DNA of 64,000 nt from Methylococcales bacterium (GCA_028712795.1 JAQTPT010000008.1:1-64000); one strand, 5' to 3'. Shown: positions 1-9,992, counted from the first letter of the stretch. The notes: a model not told the origin generated them from the sequence alone. A program made the numbers and translations.

Positions 1-122
1 CCACCAATGACGAATCGAATCACAGGAAAATTCGCTGGTGTCACGGCTTGTCCCAATGTTGACGTAGGCTTCATTGCGTTCCATGTCATAAAGCGTATGA
101 GGCACGGCGACACCTTCGGCTA
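1..122 (-). pseudogene. ISAzo13-family transposase fragment (cut by window edge and by repeat)
   Basis: The minus strand is open from base 120 to base 1 and reads like the DDE region of ISAzo13-family transposases. The pattern is a Y-D-x-x-x-N-E-x-x-V-x-x-G block followed by D-T-x-E-F and a closing S-I-R-x-W-W. The N-terminal side stops at the MITE-like repeat that begins at 123, and nothing similar continues beyond 224. It is therefore a broken copy whose C-terminal part lies outside the window. The family assignment is from memory of the motif, not from a search. Confidence 0.55.
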
Positions 123-224
123 AGGAACGAGCATGAAATAAGTTGAGCAACTTGGAACTCACATACCAATAATGCCGGGTTTATCGAAGCATGAACTTGA
201 TCAGGTTATTTCATGCTCGTTCCT
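123..224. repeat. MITE-like element, copy 1 (19-bp perfect terminal inverted repeats)
   Basis: AGGAACGAGCATGAAATAA at 123-141 is repeated in perfect inverted form at 206-224, giving a 102-bp element with no coding capacity. A relative of almost the same size lies at 24431-24531 in the opposite orientation. The two also share the sequence just inside the arm (GTTGAGCAACTTG). No target-site duplication is clear. It abuts the transposase fragment at 1-122. Confidence 0.75.
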
Positions 225-308
225 AATCATCGGATTTTTCAATTACTAAAATTGGCTAATTATCACTCAAACTGACAAACTCTGCGACAGCACCTGTCCA
301 GATGCTCC

Positions 309-1676
309 TTAGAGCGTAAAGCGGAAGGCCCGGAGGAGACCCCCTGGGATATTGCGCCCGCCCAACGCCCGGCGATGATAGGTGTCGGTTGCGGGAATGA
401 TATGGGTTTCCCGAGTCAGAGACTCAAGCTCTGTACCGAAAATGCGATAGAGGCTTTCGTCAAAGCGCAGATCCTGAATAGGCTCCACGGGCTCGCCGTT
501 TTCCACCCAGAAGCAGGCATAACGGGTCATGCCGGTGATCCGGGCGTTCTGGACATCACTCCAGTTGGGGTAATGCAGATTGCCGACATAAAGGCCGGTA
601 TCCAGAGATTTCAGGACATCGGCCTCGGGTAGGTTACCTGCCGCAACTTCCGCCGAACGTAAGTGTTCTCCGAACCAGCCGCCAGGATCCGCAGCATTCG
701 ATGACGTGAGGCCATATTCCTTTGCGGAGCGGGAACTCACGAGCAGGTTATTCAACAGTCCCTTCTCGATGATGGGCACCTCCACCGGGGGGAGCTCTCC
801 CAGACTGTTAAACTGAGGCGTCAGCCCCAACTTGAAGTTCTCCTTCAGGCTGAACTTTTCCGAGAAACAGGCCTCACCCTCGATCAGTCTTCGGAGGGCA
901 GAATCTCCTTTTTTCCAGGCGTTGTAACTGACGGCACCCCAGGAAAACATGGAAATGATTTCGGCTATTGCGGGTGGGGCTAGGTAAACCCGGTATTCTC
1001 CGGGAGAAATCGGGCGTGCGGGGCTTTTTAATAGGGAAAGCTGGTTTCTGCTCGCGTCAATCGAGGTCAGGAACCGTTCCTGGTCCCAGGCCTTGTCAGC
1101 GTATAAACCTTTGACCGCCTTGTTTTCTCCTGAGGCATTGACCGTGAATAGCGAGTAATCCAGGAACAACGTTTCGGTCGAGAACCAGTGATCCTGGCCC
1201 ACTGAATTGCGGACGGCGCGAATTTGCGGTCCACAGGCAAAAAGTCCCGTCAAATCCGTGCCTGCTGTCAATGTGGCGATGCATTCGATGACATCTTCGG
1301 TACTGGGCAGTTCGCCCGCATGATGGCTGTTGCTTTTTCCATTGTTTTGCATGGGGACCACGAACGGATCCTCCGGCAGCACCAGTGCCTCCAACCGGGC
1401 CCGCTCCATCAAAGAACGGAGGGACGCAAGATCCCAGTTTATTTGTCCAGTGAGGTCAAAGGAAAACTCTATTTTGCGTCCGCAACACTGCATGGTAACT
1501 GCCAGGTTTCTTTGAATAACGTCCGTAGCCTGCCGGACTTTGGAATTGTTAAAGCGCACGTAAGTCTGATCCTCGGCGCTAAGGTTAAGGTTCAGTTCCT
1601 CTCCTTGTTTCAGATCGGTAAAAGCGGCTTCAGCCAGATAGTCAAAAACATCACGGGTTTCCGGGAGAAAACTCAC
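309..1676 (-). CDS. TldE/PmbA-like subunit of a TldD/TldE-type protease
   Basis: This 455-aa protein belongs to the TldD/PmbA (modulator of DNA gyrase, U62) family. Known TldD/TldE complexes are heterodimeric metalloproteases that degrade small unfolded peptides and trim modified precursor peptides such as microcin B17. This member lacks the HExxxH metal motif found in its neighbour, as expected of the TldE partner. The start is GTG at 1674-1676, preceded by a strong GGAGG about seven bases upstream. It overlaps the TGA of the upstream tldD-like gene as GTGA, so the two are probably translationally coupled. It is clearly a divergent family member, so I give no gene symbol. No precursor peptide was recognised nearby. 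Confidence 0.8.
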   Translation of the reverse strand: MSFLPETRDVFDYLAEAAFTDLKQGEELNLNLSAEDQTYVRFNNSKVRQATDVIQRNLAVTMQCCGRKIEFSFDLTGQINWDLASLRSLMERARLEALVLPEDPFVVPMQNNGKSNSHHAGELPSTEDVIECIATLTAGTDLTGLFACGPQIRAVRNSVGQDHWFSTETLFLDYSLFTVNASGENKAVKGLYADKAWDQERFLTSIDASRNQLSLLKSPARPISPGEYRVYLAPPAIAEIISMFSWGAVSYNAWKKGDSALRRLIEGEACFSEKFSLKENFKLGLTPQFNSLGELPPVEVPIIEKGLLNNLLVSSRSAKEYGLTSSNAADPGGWFGEHLRSAEVAAGNLPEADVLKSLDTGLYVGNLHYPNWSDVQNARITGMTRYACFWVENGEPVEPIQDLRFDESLYRIFGTELESLTRETHIIPATDTYHRRALGGRNIPGGLLRAFRFTL

Positions 1677-3145
1677 TTGCCGCCTCCAAAGACTTCAACT
1701 TTTGAGAACAGGCAGGGCGGAGAGGCGTGTCCCACATGAATCATTTGATTGGGTTCGCCTTTGCCACAGTAGCGCGAGCCAAGTACCTCGAATGTTTCGC
1801 GGTGACCAACCTCCATCAGCGAATTCCAAAAGGGGACCGTGACGCCTCGGTAGTTGGGGTTCTTGAGGACTTTCGTGAGTTTGCCATTTTCTATGAGGCG
1901 GGCATATTCGCAGCCAAACTGAAACTTGTTGCGGTAGTCGTCGATCGACCAGGAAATATTGGATTCCATGTAAACCCCACGTTCGACCGAAGCAAGCATG
2001 TTGGCCAGAGAGCTGTCGCCGGGTTCCAGATTGATATTGGCTATGCGATCGATCGGGGCTCGGTTCCAGCCAGCCGAACGGAAATTGGCGACGCCGGGAA
2101 GACCCAAACGAGACTGGCTTTCCAGGCTGCCGAGGCCACGGAGTAGTATGCCGTCCTTGATCAGATACTCGCGGGTGGCTGGATGCCCGCAATCGTCGAA
2201 GGCATAGGAGGCAAATTCGCCCGCAACAGTAGGATCGAAAGTGACGTTCATGAGTTTTGAGCCATATTGGAGGCGGCCAAAATCCTCGGGCTTTACGAAG
2301 CTCCATCCGGCATAGTTGCGTTCATCGCCGAGGATCCGGTCGAGTTCCAGCGGATGTCCGATCGACTCGTGAATCTGTAGCAGCATCTGGTCTGGCGCGA
2401 GAACCAGATCGAGCGTTTCATCCGGACAATTGCCGGCGTCGAGCAATTCCAATGCCTGCCGGCCAACCCGTTCGCAGTCGACAAAGAGCACTTCGAAATC
2501 GAAGAATTCTAGACCAGCCTGTCGGCAACGCGCCACCGGGCCATTCATGGATCGCCGCTGACTTTCAGTTCCGTCCTGGGCGGTCGCTGTAAAATTGTTA
2601 AAGACCAGCAGAAAGCTCTCATCGATATCCGCTCCATTCGAGGACACATAGCGGAGCCAGGTTTCTATCAGCGTGGCTTCGGCGGACGTATTGACGATCT
2701 TGTCCGAAACTTTCAGATGGCTGCTGGCGGTTACCAACCTGTCGGTGAATTCACCCAGGGTCTGGGTATCAAGACCTTCAACATGCTGGCTCATAAAACG
2801 GCCCCGAGTCTTGGGTCTGTGCTTTTCGGAGAAATGCATGATTTTGAATGGAGCGCTGACCCGGGCAAGACGCGAGGCCCGGCGGGCAGCCTCGCACAAG
2901 CCCTGTTCGGACAGATCGCTAGTGCCAGCATAGGCAAGCTGGCCATCCACCATGGCTTCGATCATTACGCCCCGATCGAAAGTAACGGAGTTATTTTCCG
3001 GGCGATGGTTGCGAACAGTGCGTTGATGGGTATGCTCCTGAACGAAGCGCAGGCTCATCCAGTCGGCCTCGTTTTTGATCCAGGACAAGGCCCTGTAAAT
3101 GTCAAATTCGGGGAATTCGGGTCGAATGGCGAGTGTGGTTTTCAT
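1673..3145 (-). CDS. TldD-like metalloprotease subunit
   Basis: This 490-aa TldD-family protein has the metal-binding motif HESIGH (HExxxH) at about residues 259-264. A cysteine near the C-terminus (PPC, in the last 20 residues) could be the third ligand, as in E. coli TldD. The N-terminal domain carries the usual family substrate-tunnel region. It is the first gene of a two-gene unit with the TldE-like gene (GTGA overlap). The start is ATG at 3143-3145. The pair stands alone between mobile-element remnants and is not beside the housekeeping genes that normally flank tldD or pmbA. It may therefore be a second, specialised copy, perhaps for peptide maturation; that role is inference. Confidence 0.82.
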   Translation of the reverse strand: MKTTLAIRPEFPEFDIYRALSWIKNEADWMSLRFVQEHTHQRTVRNHRPENNSVTFDRGVMIEAMVDGQLAYAGTSDLSEQGLCEAARRASRLARVSAPFKIMHFSEKHRPKTRGRFMSQHVEGLDTQTLGEFTDRLVTASSHLKVSDKIVNTSAEATLIETWLRYVSSNGADIDESFLLVFNNFTATAQDGTESQRRSMNGPVARCRQAGLEFFDFEVLFVDCERVGRQALELLDAGNCPDETLDLVLAPDQMLLQIHESIGHPLELDRILGDERNYAGWSFVKPEDFGRLQYGSKLMNVTFDPTVAGEFASYAFDDCGHPATREYLIKDGILLRGLGSLESQSRLGLPGVANFRSAGWNRAPIDRIANINLEPGDSSLANMLASVERGVYMESNISWSIDDYRNKFQFGCEYARLIENGKLTKVLKNPNYRGVTVPFWNSLMEVGHRETFEVLGSRYCGKGEPNQMIHVGHASPPCLFSKVEVFGGGK

Positions 3146-3951
3146 GCGTCACGGTTTATAGGGGGTAAGAGTTAATTAGGCGCAAGCACAGGTATAAGCT
3201 TGAATGTTCAGGTTCTGTCGCAAAATGAAAGATTAATTGGACAAAAAAGAAGCCCATAAAATCAATAAATCCTTACGTTTAGCCAGTATTGTCCATGATT
3301 ATTGTACAATTTTTCCTAATGCTGTGTTGCCGACAAATTGAATTGCCGCCTGTCTTGCCTTGAGCATTGCCTCAATATCGTAATTTCATTATTGGCATCT
3401 TCTAACCTGATTGTTAACTACAATATTGTCTCTTTGGCATGTTCTAGTTGCAGAAGTAATTGTTTATGAGCATCACTCATCATCGTCAACTCCAATTTCA
3501 ATAACTTATAAGTTAATAAACTGTCTTCGTGGTTATCGTTTGTCATAACTTGTCTTTATCAAAAATATTGAGGTACAAATAACAACTTCGTCGGGGTAAA
3601 AGTCATTCATTTTTATGTACCTCATTAATTATAATAAGTGGTCAGAGTAATGAGAATGAATGTAAATGCAAATTGGTATAAGTACCTATAACGGCTATCC
3701 ACTTTTAAATTACCGTTAAAGTATTACCTGATTACCCATAAGCCTCAGCTAATTTCAAAAGCCGACCTGGCATGGCCATGGCATTGTTGAATAAATCAGT
3801 TTCTTAGCATTGAAGTTGGCTTTCTGGCATTATCTGAGTTTCGCTATTGCCATTTCAAAACACTCAACTCATGCCGTACAAACACAAAGAGAGCCGCCGC
3901 CATAAAATCAAAAAATCTTGTTATAAAGTGACGAACTGGCATGACTACAAC
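3146..3951. other. Non-coding or decayed stretch before the ISKra4 element
   Basis: About 800 A+T-rich bases hold no intact gene. On the minus strand, near 3485 down to about 3300, short open pieces in shifting frames read like the coiled-coil start of a small protein (M-S-D-A-H-K-Q-L-L-L-Q-L-E). They are broken by a stop after about 20 codons, so this is probably a decayed ORF of unknown family. I see no tRNA, clear promoter or terminator here. Confidence 0.4.
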
Positions 3952-5329
3952 GGGTGCTGATTTCAATTGATGTATCAGTTGGCTATACTGATCCGATATA
4001 TAAAGCACCGGTAAAGAAATGATGGCGGAAGTTATAGCACATGATGGCGACGAGTTAACAATACAAGTCAAAGTCAAAATAACGGGCTCACTCCTTGAAG
4101 CAGAACATATAATTCTGGATGCCTGTAATGAAGTTGGGCAACTGGCAACCTCGCATGCCATCAAAAAATTTGATACGGAGGGTAGTCCCATTCAAATAGC
4201 GGGGACTAAACTGACCGCAAAAGCGGCTACGCCCAAGCAGTATGAAACACCTTATGGCTGTGTGGAAGTGTCGCGTTATGTTTATCAAAGTTCTCAAGGA
4301 GGCTGTACTTACTGCCCGTTAGAACAGGATGCCAGAATCATTGGCAGTGCAACCCCCCGATTTGCACAACACGTTTCGCATAAGTATGCAAACTTGAATG
4401 CACCGGCGATTTGCCTCGATTTAGAAGCTAATCATCATCGAAAAATCGCCCATTCGTATGTGCAAGCGGTTGCCGATTTAGTGGGGACTATTGCCAGCGC
4501 CAAGGAAGCGCTCTGGTCATATACGACGCCGTTGCTTGATGAAGCGATCACCAGCGTGGTGGTTAGTATGGATGGCGCCTACGTTTTGATGCGCGAAGAC
4601 GGCTATCGAGAAGCCAGGGTGGGCGCTATTTCGCTCTATGATGCCAAGGGCGACCGTCAGCATAGCATTTATATCGGCGAAGCTCCTGAATATGGCAAAG
4701 CCACTTTCACCGAACGACTGGAACGTGAAATTGCTCAGGTTAAAAAACAATACCCTGCCGCGCTTTATTTAGGTATCGCGGATGGCGCAAAAAATAACTG
4801 GCCTTTTTTAGAAAAACACACCGGGCGACAGCTTCCGGACTTTTTCCATGCTACCGAATATCTGGCTGATGTAGCGCACACCGCTTTCCCTGGTAAAACC
4901 GACAAACCCAAACGCGAAGCCTGGTTGCATGAACGTTGCCGGCAGCTAAAACACGACGTAGGGGCGGTTGATGCCATTATCGCTGAGATGGAAAAACTCG
5001 CCAACCGCAAAAAACTGACCAAGGGTACGCAAGAAAACCTGGCCGCCGCACAGACGTACTTTGCCAACAACCGCCAGCGCATGAACTATGCAGAGCACGT
5101 CCAGCATAACTTACCGATAGGTTCTGGTGTCACTGAGGCCGCCTGTAAAACCCTGGTTAAGCAGCGGCTTTGTTGTTCAGGAATTCGCTGGAAACCACAA
5201 GGGGCAAAAGTGATTTTATCTTTGTGGGCATTGATTCAATTAAAGGATCGATGGCAGCAGTTCTGGGACAAGATTGATCAATTTGGTGCTCAGGTTTGCT
5301 CTTAAGTTCATCAATTAAAATCAGCACCC
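3952..5329 (+). mobile_element. ISKra4-family insertion sequence, apparently complete
   Basis: The left end GGGTGCTGATTTCAATTGAT(G) at 3952-3972 is matched, inverted and with one mismatch, by 5309-5329. That defines a 1378-bp element carrying a single transposase gene. No target-site duplication is evident (ACAAC on the left, AAATC on the right). It is the only insertion sequence in the window with both ends and an uninterrupted transposase, so it may still be active or be a recent arrival. Confidence 0.85.
4019..5305 (+). CDS. ISKra4-family transposase
   Basis: The 428-aa protein has the layout of ISKra4 transposases. A zinc-ribbon-like CTYC segment lies near residue 97. The DDE-type catalytic residues would be in SMDGAYV, in GIADGAKNNW and in the C-terminal GSGVTEAACK motif, followed by the typical CSGIRWKPQGA block. 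The stop lies four bases inside the right terminal repeat. The first ATG codons (4019 and 4022) sit 47-50 bases inside the left end, leaving little room for a separate promoter. The gene is intact. Confidence 0.88.
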   Translation: MMAEVIAHDGDELTIQVKVKITGSLLEAEHIILDACNEVGQLATSHAIKKFDTEGSPIQIAGTKLTAKAATPKQYETPYGCVEVSRYVYQSSQGGCTYCPLEQDARIIGSATPRFAQHVSHKYANLNAPAICLDLEANHHRKIAHSYVQAVADLVGTIASAKEALWSYTTPLLDEAITSVVVSMDGAYVLMREDGYREARVGAISLYDAKGDRQHSIYIGEAPEYGKATFTERLEREIAQVKKQYPAALYLGIADGAKNNWPFLEKHTGRQLPDFFHATEYLADVAHTAFPGKTDKPKREAWLHERCRQLKHDVGAVDAIIAEMEKLANRKKLTKGTQENLAAAQTYFANNRQRMNYAEHVQHNLPIGSGVTEAACKTLVKQRLCCSGIRWKPQGAKVILSLWALIQLKDRWQQFWDKIDQFGAQVCS

Positions 5330-5426
5330 AAATCAGTCGATTTACTATAGCTTGTGGGCCAGCAGAAATAATTAACACCGCGCCATGTGTAGGAATTAGC
5401 GCCAGAGTTCCGGGAAAATGACCTTC

Positions 5427-6731
5427 CTATCGGTTACCCTTATCCAGCTCTTGCAAGTGCCTTAATTTTTCCTTGATCTTAATTTCCAGGCCTCGATCGA
5501 CTGGCTGGTAATAACGGGTGCCTGTTAGCTGCTCTGGAAAATAATTTTCACCGGCGGCGTAGGCTTCCGGCTCATCATGGGCGTAGCGGTATTGTTTGCC
5601 GTAATCCAGGGATTTCATCAGTTTGGTTGGCGCATTTCTTAAATGTATCGGCACACCCAAGCTGCCGCTTTGTTTGGCATCTTGCATCGCGGCATTGTAA
5701 GCTTTATAAACGGCATTGCTTTTAGGCGCGCAAGCCAGATAAACAACGGCCTGCGCGAGGGCCAGCTCACCTTCCGGGCTGCCCAGACGTTCCTGCGCTT
5801 CCCACGCATTAATGGCTATTTGTAAAGCTCTGGGGTCGGCATTGCCGATGTCTTCAGAGGCCATTCTGACGATGCGCCGGGCTAAATAGGCCAGGTCACA
5901 ACCGCCATCCATCATCCGGCACAGCCAATAAAGCGAGGCATCAGGCGAGCTGCCCCGCACTGATTTATGCAGCGCTGAAATTTGATTATAAAATTCTTCA
6001 CCCTGATTATCAAAGCGCCTAACGCCGCCGGATAGCACTTCCCGGGCGCACGCATCATTAATAACGTTGCTGTTTTTTGCGGCGGCAAGCTCCGCCGCAA
6101 TTTCCAGTAAATTCAAAAGCCTTCGGGCATCGCCATCAGCGGCCTCGGCAAATTGCCGTTTTATGTCATCGGTCATTTCAATGCCAAGACTTCCCAGGCC
6201 TCTATTCTGATCGCTTAGCGCTTTTTCCAGTACGTTTCGTAAGTCTTCGCCCGTTAACGCATTGAGAACATAAACGCGGGCGCGTGACAACAGCGCGTTA
6301 TTGAGTGCAAAGGAGGGGTTTTCTGTGGTCGCGCCGACAAAATAAACGGTGCCATCTTCAACATGCGGCAGGAAAGCATCCTGTTGGGATTTATTAAAAC
6401 GATGGACTTCGTCGACAAATAAAATGGTTCGCCGGTGCTGTTCAAGCTGGATTTTTTTTGCCTCGCTAACGGCGGCCCGGATTTCCTTTACCCCGGATAA
6501 CACTGCGGAAATGGGCATAAATTCGGCATTAGAATGCTGGGCAATCAGCCTAGCCAGCGTGGTTTTGCCAGTGCCTGGCGGACCCCAGAAAATCATGGAA
6601 TGTAAGCGCCCGGATACCACGGCTTCATAGAGTGGCTTGCCGGGCTTTAGAATATGGTGCTGGCCCACGTAATCGTCCAGCGATTTTGGCCGCATCCTGT
6701 CGGCCAGGGGTTTGGTTAAATCATCAAACAT
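5427..6731 (-). CDS. rarA: Replication-associated recombination protein A (AAA+ ATPase)
   Basis: RarA (MgsA) is a clamp-loader-like ATPase that acts at stalled replication forks together with SSB and RecQ-type factors. The 434-aa protein has an N-terminal [12 protein letters not shown] box, Walker A GPPGTGKT near residues 50-57 and Walker [10 protein letters not shown]. It also has the sensor GATTENPSF and the family-specific C-terminal helical tetramerisation region. It lies downstream of lolA on the same strand after a 72-base gap, the order commonly seen in gammaproteobacteria. ATG start, full length. Confidence 0.95.
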   Translation of the reverse strand: MFDDLTKPLADRMRPKSLDDYVGQHHILKPGKPLYEAVVSGRLHSMIFWGPPGTGKTTLARLIAQHSNAEFMPISAVLSGVKEIRAAVSEAKKIQLEQHRRTILFVDEVHRFNKSQQDAFLPHVEDGTVYFVGATTENPSFALNNALLSRARVYVLNALTGEDLRNVLEKALSDQNRGLGSLGIEMTDDIKRQFAEAADGDARRLLNLLEIAAELAAAKNSNVINDACAREVLSGGVRRFDNQGEEFYNQISALHKSVRGSSPDASLYWLCRMMDGGCDLAYLARRIVRMASEDIGNADPRALQIAINAWEAQERLGSPEGELALAQAVVYLACAPKSNAVYKAYNAAMQDAKQSGSLGVPIHLRNAPTKLMKSLDYGKQYRYAHDEPEAYAAGENYFPEQLTGTRYYQPVDRGLEIKIKEKLRHLQELDKGNR

Positions 6732-6803
6732 GAAAGGCGCGAGCTAGGTTAAAGAGACTAAAACGAAAATTTGCATATCAAGCTATTCGCGCCTTAAACC
6801 CGT

Positions 6804-7433
6804 TTAATCAGAAAACACATCTGCGCCTTTGGGTGTTTTGAATTCAAATACCGTCGGCTTTATCGGCGGGTTAAGCAGTACATTGGAGAAATAGATACGT
6901 GTCAGTTGGCCAAAATTATCGCTTAACTCCATGCCGCCTAGCGTGCCTTTATTCAAGCCTATTAAAATGTATTTAAAACTGCTTTCCTGGTTTTTGGGCA
7001 ATAATTTGATCCACTTCATGTCTCCGTCAACACCTTGATCTTGCATGGTGAAATTATCCTCTAGCGATATATTGCCGCTTAACAGTAAAGCAGGTGTTGA
7101 GCCAACAGATTCATCAAGCTTTTTGACGGTGACTTGTTCTAAATCGCTATCATAAAACCAGACTTTTCCGGAAGTTGATACAATCTGTTGCTGAAATGGT
7201 TTTAGATAATCCCATCGGAACTTTCCAGGCCGTTGCAGGTAAAAAATCCCGTAGCTGGTTTGGTATGGATTGCCAGCCTCATTAATTAATACTTGCTTAA
7301 AGTCAGCGGTAAGTGATTTTGAGGCTTTTAAAAATGCCTGCAATTGCTTGACAGGTTCCTCTGCAGCATAACTGACGCTATTAACAAGAAAGGCGGCCAA
7401 GAAAATCAGGCGAAAAATAGAAGATTTATTCAT
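6804..7433 (-). CDS. lolA: Outer-membrane lipoprotein carrier protein LolA
   Basis: LolA is the periplasmic chaperone that takes lipoproteins released by LolCDE and hands them to LolB in the outer membrane. The 209-aa precursor begins with a Sec signal peptide (hydrophobic residues about 8-23, cleavage near SYA-AEE). The mature part has the LolA pattern: LTADFKQ, the GIFYLQRPGKFRWDY strand block, WFYDSDLEQVTVK and the C-terminal LTRIYFSNV. The gene starts six bases after mrcB ends, so both are probably on one transcript that continues into rarA. Confidence 0.95.
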   Translation of the reverse strand: MNKSSIFRLIFLAAFLVNSVSYAAEEPVKQLQAFLKASKSLTADFKQVLINEAGNPYQTSYGIFYLQRPGKFRWDYLKPFQQQIVSTSGKVWFYDSDLEQVTVKKLDESVGSTPALLLSGNISLEDNFTMQDQGVDGDMKWIKLLPKNQESSFKYILIGLNKGTLGGMELSDNFGQLTRIYFSNVLLNPPIKPTVFEFKTPKGADVFSD

Positions 7434-7439
7434 GGTTGC

Positions 7440-9851
7440 TTATAATCCTGGTTCAGGTTCAGGTTCAGGTTCACTTTGACTGGGCTCACTTTCTTTAGGC
7501 TCATTTTGATTGGGGTCATTGTCGAAAAAGTCATCAAACCATGACTTATCTTGTTCAAAAACGTTTTGTCCGCACGATGAATAGGCCGTGGGTTCCGAGC
7601 CTGAAATATAGGGATATTGCTTGCTACTTCCGCAGCCTTTTCGAGTTAATAAACCGCTGCCAGGGTCAACCCAGAGCAATTTAACATTATCAGGTGGAAT
7701 CAAATTCACCGGTTGGGTTGAAATTTGCTGCATTAACGCTGTCCAGAGAGGCAAGGCCCCGGTTGAGCCGGTTAAACCGATAGGCTTGTTATCGTCCCGG
7801 CCTATCCAGACCACGGATAAATAATCGCCCGTGTATCCGGCAAACCAGCTATCTTTGCCATCATTTGTGGTGCCTGTTTTACCCACTAAGCCATAGTCTT
7901 TAGGGAAAGACTCATAAGCCGTCCGCCCGGTACCCTCGTGCATAACCTCTTGCAACATGGTATTGACGATATAAGTTGCAGCGGGATCTATCGCCTGTCT
8001 GACGGTAAATGGGTAGCTTTGCAATTGTTTGTCATCTGTACCGACAACAGCTCTAATGGTTTTAATAGGCGTTAAAAAACCATCTCCGGCTAAGGTTTGA
8101 TACATTTGGGTAACTTCTATGGGTGTGAGCGATGCGGCCCCCAGTAGTAAGGAAGGGAACAGGTCAAGCTCACGGGTGACGCCCATGCTTTTTAATGTGT
8201 TAGCGGTTTTGGCAACGCCAATATCCATGCCCACGCGGACGGTGGCTAAATTGTAGGACTTCGCCAATGCAGTATGCAAAGCGACATTTCCATGATGTTT
8301 ATGATCATAATTTTTAGGAATCCAGTCCGTGCCATTCTGTCCTTTAACTACAATGGTCGAATCGCTTACTCGCGTGGTAATAGTGTATTTGTCCGGCTGT
8401 TCCAGAGCAGTCAGATAAACCGCCGGTTTCATTAAGGAGCCTATAGGACGGATTGCGTCCAATGCACGATTGAAACCACCTGCCAAATTTTCGCGGCCAC
8501 CGGTTAATGCGGCAACTTCGCCACTATCACGGCGAGTGACTATGACGGCGGCTTCAAGGTTTTTGGCGTGAGGCGCCTTTTCCAGTTTTTGCAGTTTTGC
8601 GGCAACTGTCTTTTCCAGAATATCTTGAATTTGAGTGTCAAGTGTGGTGAAAATCCTTAACCCCTGAGAGGTCAAATCTTCCTCCCGGTAATCTTGTCTT
8701 AATTGCCGTTTGACCAGATCAAGAAAGCCGGGATAGCGGTTAGATGAGCGCTGTTGGCGTGGAATGACGCTTAAAGGTTTAGCTATTGCTTGATTCGCCT
8801 GGTCCAGTGTGATGTAGCCCTCCATCACCATTTCATTAAGTACCAGATTACGACGATCTAAAGCGCGATCAGGGTAACGTCTCGGATCGTATTCAGAGGG
8901 GCCGCGCACCAGTGCGACCAGGGAAGCGACCTGTTCCAGGGGGAGATCCTTTAAGGTGCTGCCAAAGTAGAATTCACTGGCCAAGCCAAAGCCATGAACG
9001 GCGCTCGAACCGTTTTGACCTAAATAGATTTCATTCAAATAAGCTTCCAGAATCTCATTTTTGGTGTAGCGATATTCTAAAATCAGGGCCATTAAGGCCT
9101 CTTTTACTTTACGGGACAAACGCCGTTCATTGGTTAAATAAAAGTTTTTGACCAATTGCTGGGTAATGGTGCTGCCACCCTGCACCATGCCGCCTGCACG
9201 GACATTGGTCCATAACGCTCTGGCAATGCCCCGCATTGAAACGCCATAATGCTGGTAAAAATCCCTGTCTTCCGAGGCAAGCAGGCCTTTAACCAAGGTA
9301 TCTGGAGCCTCTTCCAGCTTGATTAGCACTCTGTCTTCTTTGATGGTGGGATAAAAACTGCCGATTTGGACTGGATCCATTCGGATAATGGCAACATCCT
9401 CAGATGTCGTTATGTCAGTAATGGATTCTATGCCTATATCGGTAAAGCTCAGTGAGATAGACATGCTGGGTTGACGTTGATCCCAAAACGCAAATATCCG
9501 GGTTTTTACACTGATTTGCGAGGCATTTTTAAAGTAGGTTCCTTCAGCGCTTAAAGCCGGATCTTGCCGGTAATGCAGCATAATTAATAAGGCTTCAAAA
9601 TTTTCAGCTGTTAGGGCGTAGCCAGCATACAGCTCAACCGGACTGGCATAAACCCGGGCAGGTATGGCCCAGCGATCGCCTTCGAATTGTTTACGGACGT
9701 TATAATCCAGATAGCCCAGGTAACTGAAAAGCATAAATAAACCACCTGCCAATGAGATCAGGAATAGATTTCTAAACCAATGGGAAGTGGATTTTTTTTT
9801 CGGTTTTTTTATATTGTATCTGGAGTAGCGACCGCTTGTTTTTTCTGCCAT
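7440..9851 (-). CDS. mrcB: Bifunctional penicillin-binding protein 1B
   Basis: PBP1B polymerises lipid II and cross-links peptidoglycan at the inner membrane. The 803-aa protein has one N-terminal membrane segment (about residues 28-48) and a UB2H-like region. The GT51 glycosyltransferase domain shows catalytic EDRDFYQHYG and GGSTITQQLVKN. The transpeptidase domain has the active-site serine in GSLMKP, the SxN motif SYNLATVR and KTGTTNDGKDSWF. The C-terminus is an acidic tail of E-P and S-E-P repeats. It is the first gene of the mrcB-lolA-rarA cluster. The start is ATG, with the lysine-rich cytoplasmic N-terminus typical of PBP1B. Confidence 0.94.
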   Translation of the reverse strand: MAEKTSGRYSRYNIKKPKKKSTSHWFRNLFLISLAGGLFMLFSYLGYLDYNVRKQFEGDRWAIPARVYASPVELYAGYALTAENFEALLIMLHYRQDPALSAEGTYFKNASQISVKTRIFAFWDQRQPSMSISLSFTDIGIESITDITTSEDVAIIRMDPVQIGSFYPTIKEDRVLIKLEEAPDTLVKGLLASEDRDFYQHYGVSMRGIARALWTNVRAGGMVQGGSTITQQLVKNFYLTNERRLSRKVKEALMALILEYRYTKNEILEAYLNEIYLGQNGSSAVHGFGLASEFYFGSTLKDLPLEQVASLVALVRGPSEYDPRRYPDRALDRRNLVLNEMVMEGYITLDQANQAIAKPLSVIPRQQRSSNRYPGFLDLVKRQLRQDYREEDLTSQGLRIFTTLDTQIQDILEKTVAAKLQKLEKAPHAKNLEAAVIVTRRDSGEVAALTGGRENLAGGFNRALDAIRPIGSLMKPAVYLTALEQPDKYTITTRVSDSTIVVKGQNGTDWIPKNYDHKHHGNVALHTALAKSYNLATVRVGMDIGVAKTANTLKSMGVTRELDLFPSLLLGAASLTPIEVTQMYQTLAGDGFLTPIKTIRAVVGTDDKQLQSYPFTVRQAIDPAATYIVNTMLQEVMHEGTGRTAYESFPKDYGLVGKTGTTNDGKDSWFAGYTGDYLSVVWIGRDDNKPIGLTGSTGALPLWTALMQQISTQPVNLIPPDNVKLLWVDPGSGLLTRKGCGSSKQYPYISGSEPTAYSSCGQNVFEQDKSWFDDFFDNDPNQNEPKESEPSQSEPEPEPEPGL

Positions 9852-9992
9852 AGCCTTTTATAGTGTCATATTCTCAATCATCATCCGTGACTTGCTTTAC
9901 CTATTATACATAAATAAAGGTTGCCGGAATCAGCAAGTATGAATGTACCGTTATAAAATGAATTTCAAGTGAACAGTGCTACAAAGTGTTTT

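Noticed and set aside
1224..1739. 171-aa ORF on the plus strand opposite the TldE-like gene
   Set aside because: A mirror frame of a well-supported coding region; no motif or ribosome site.
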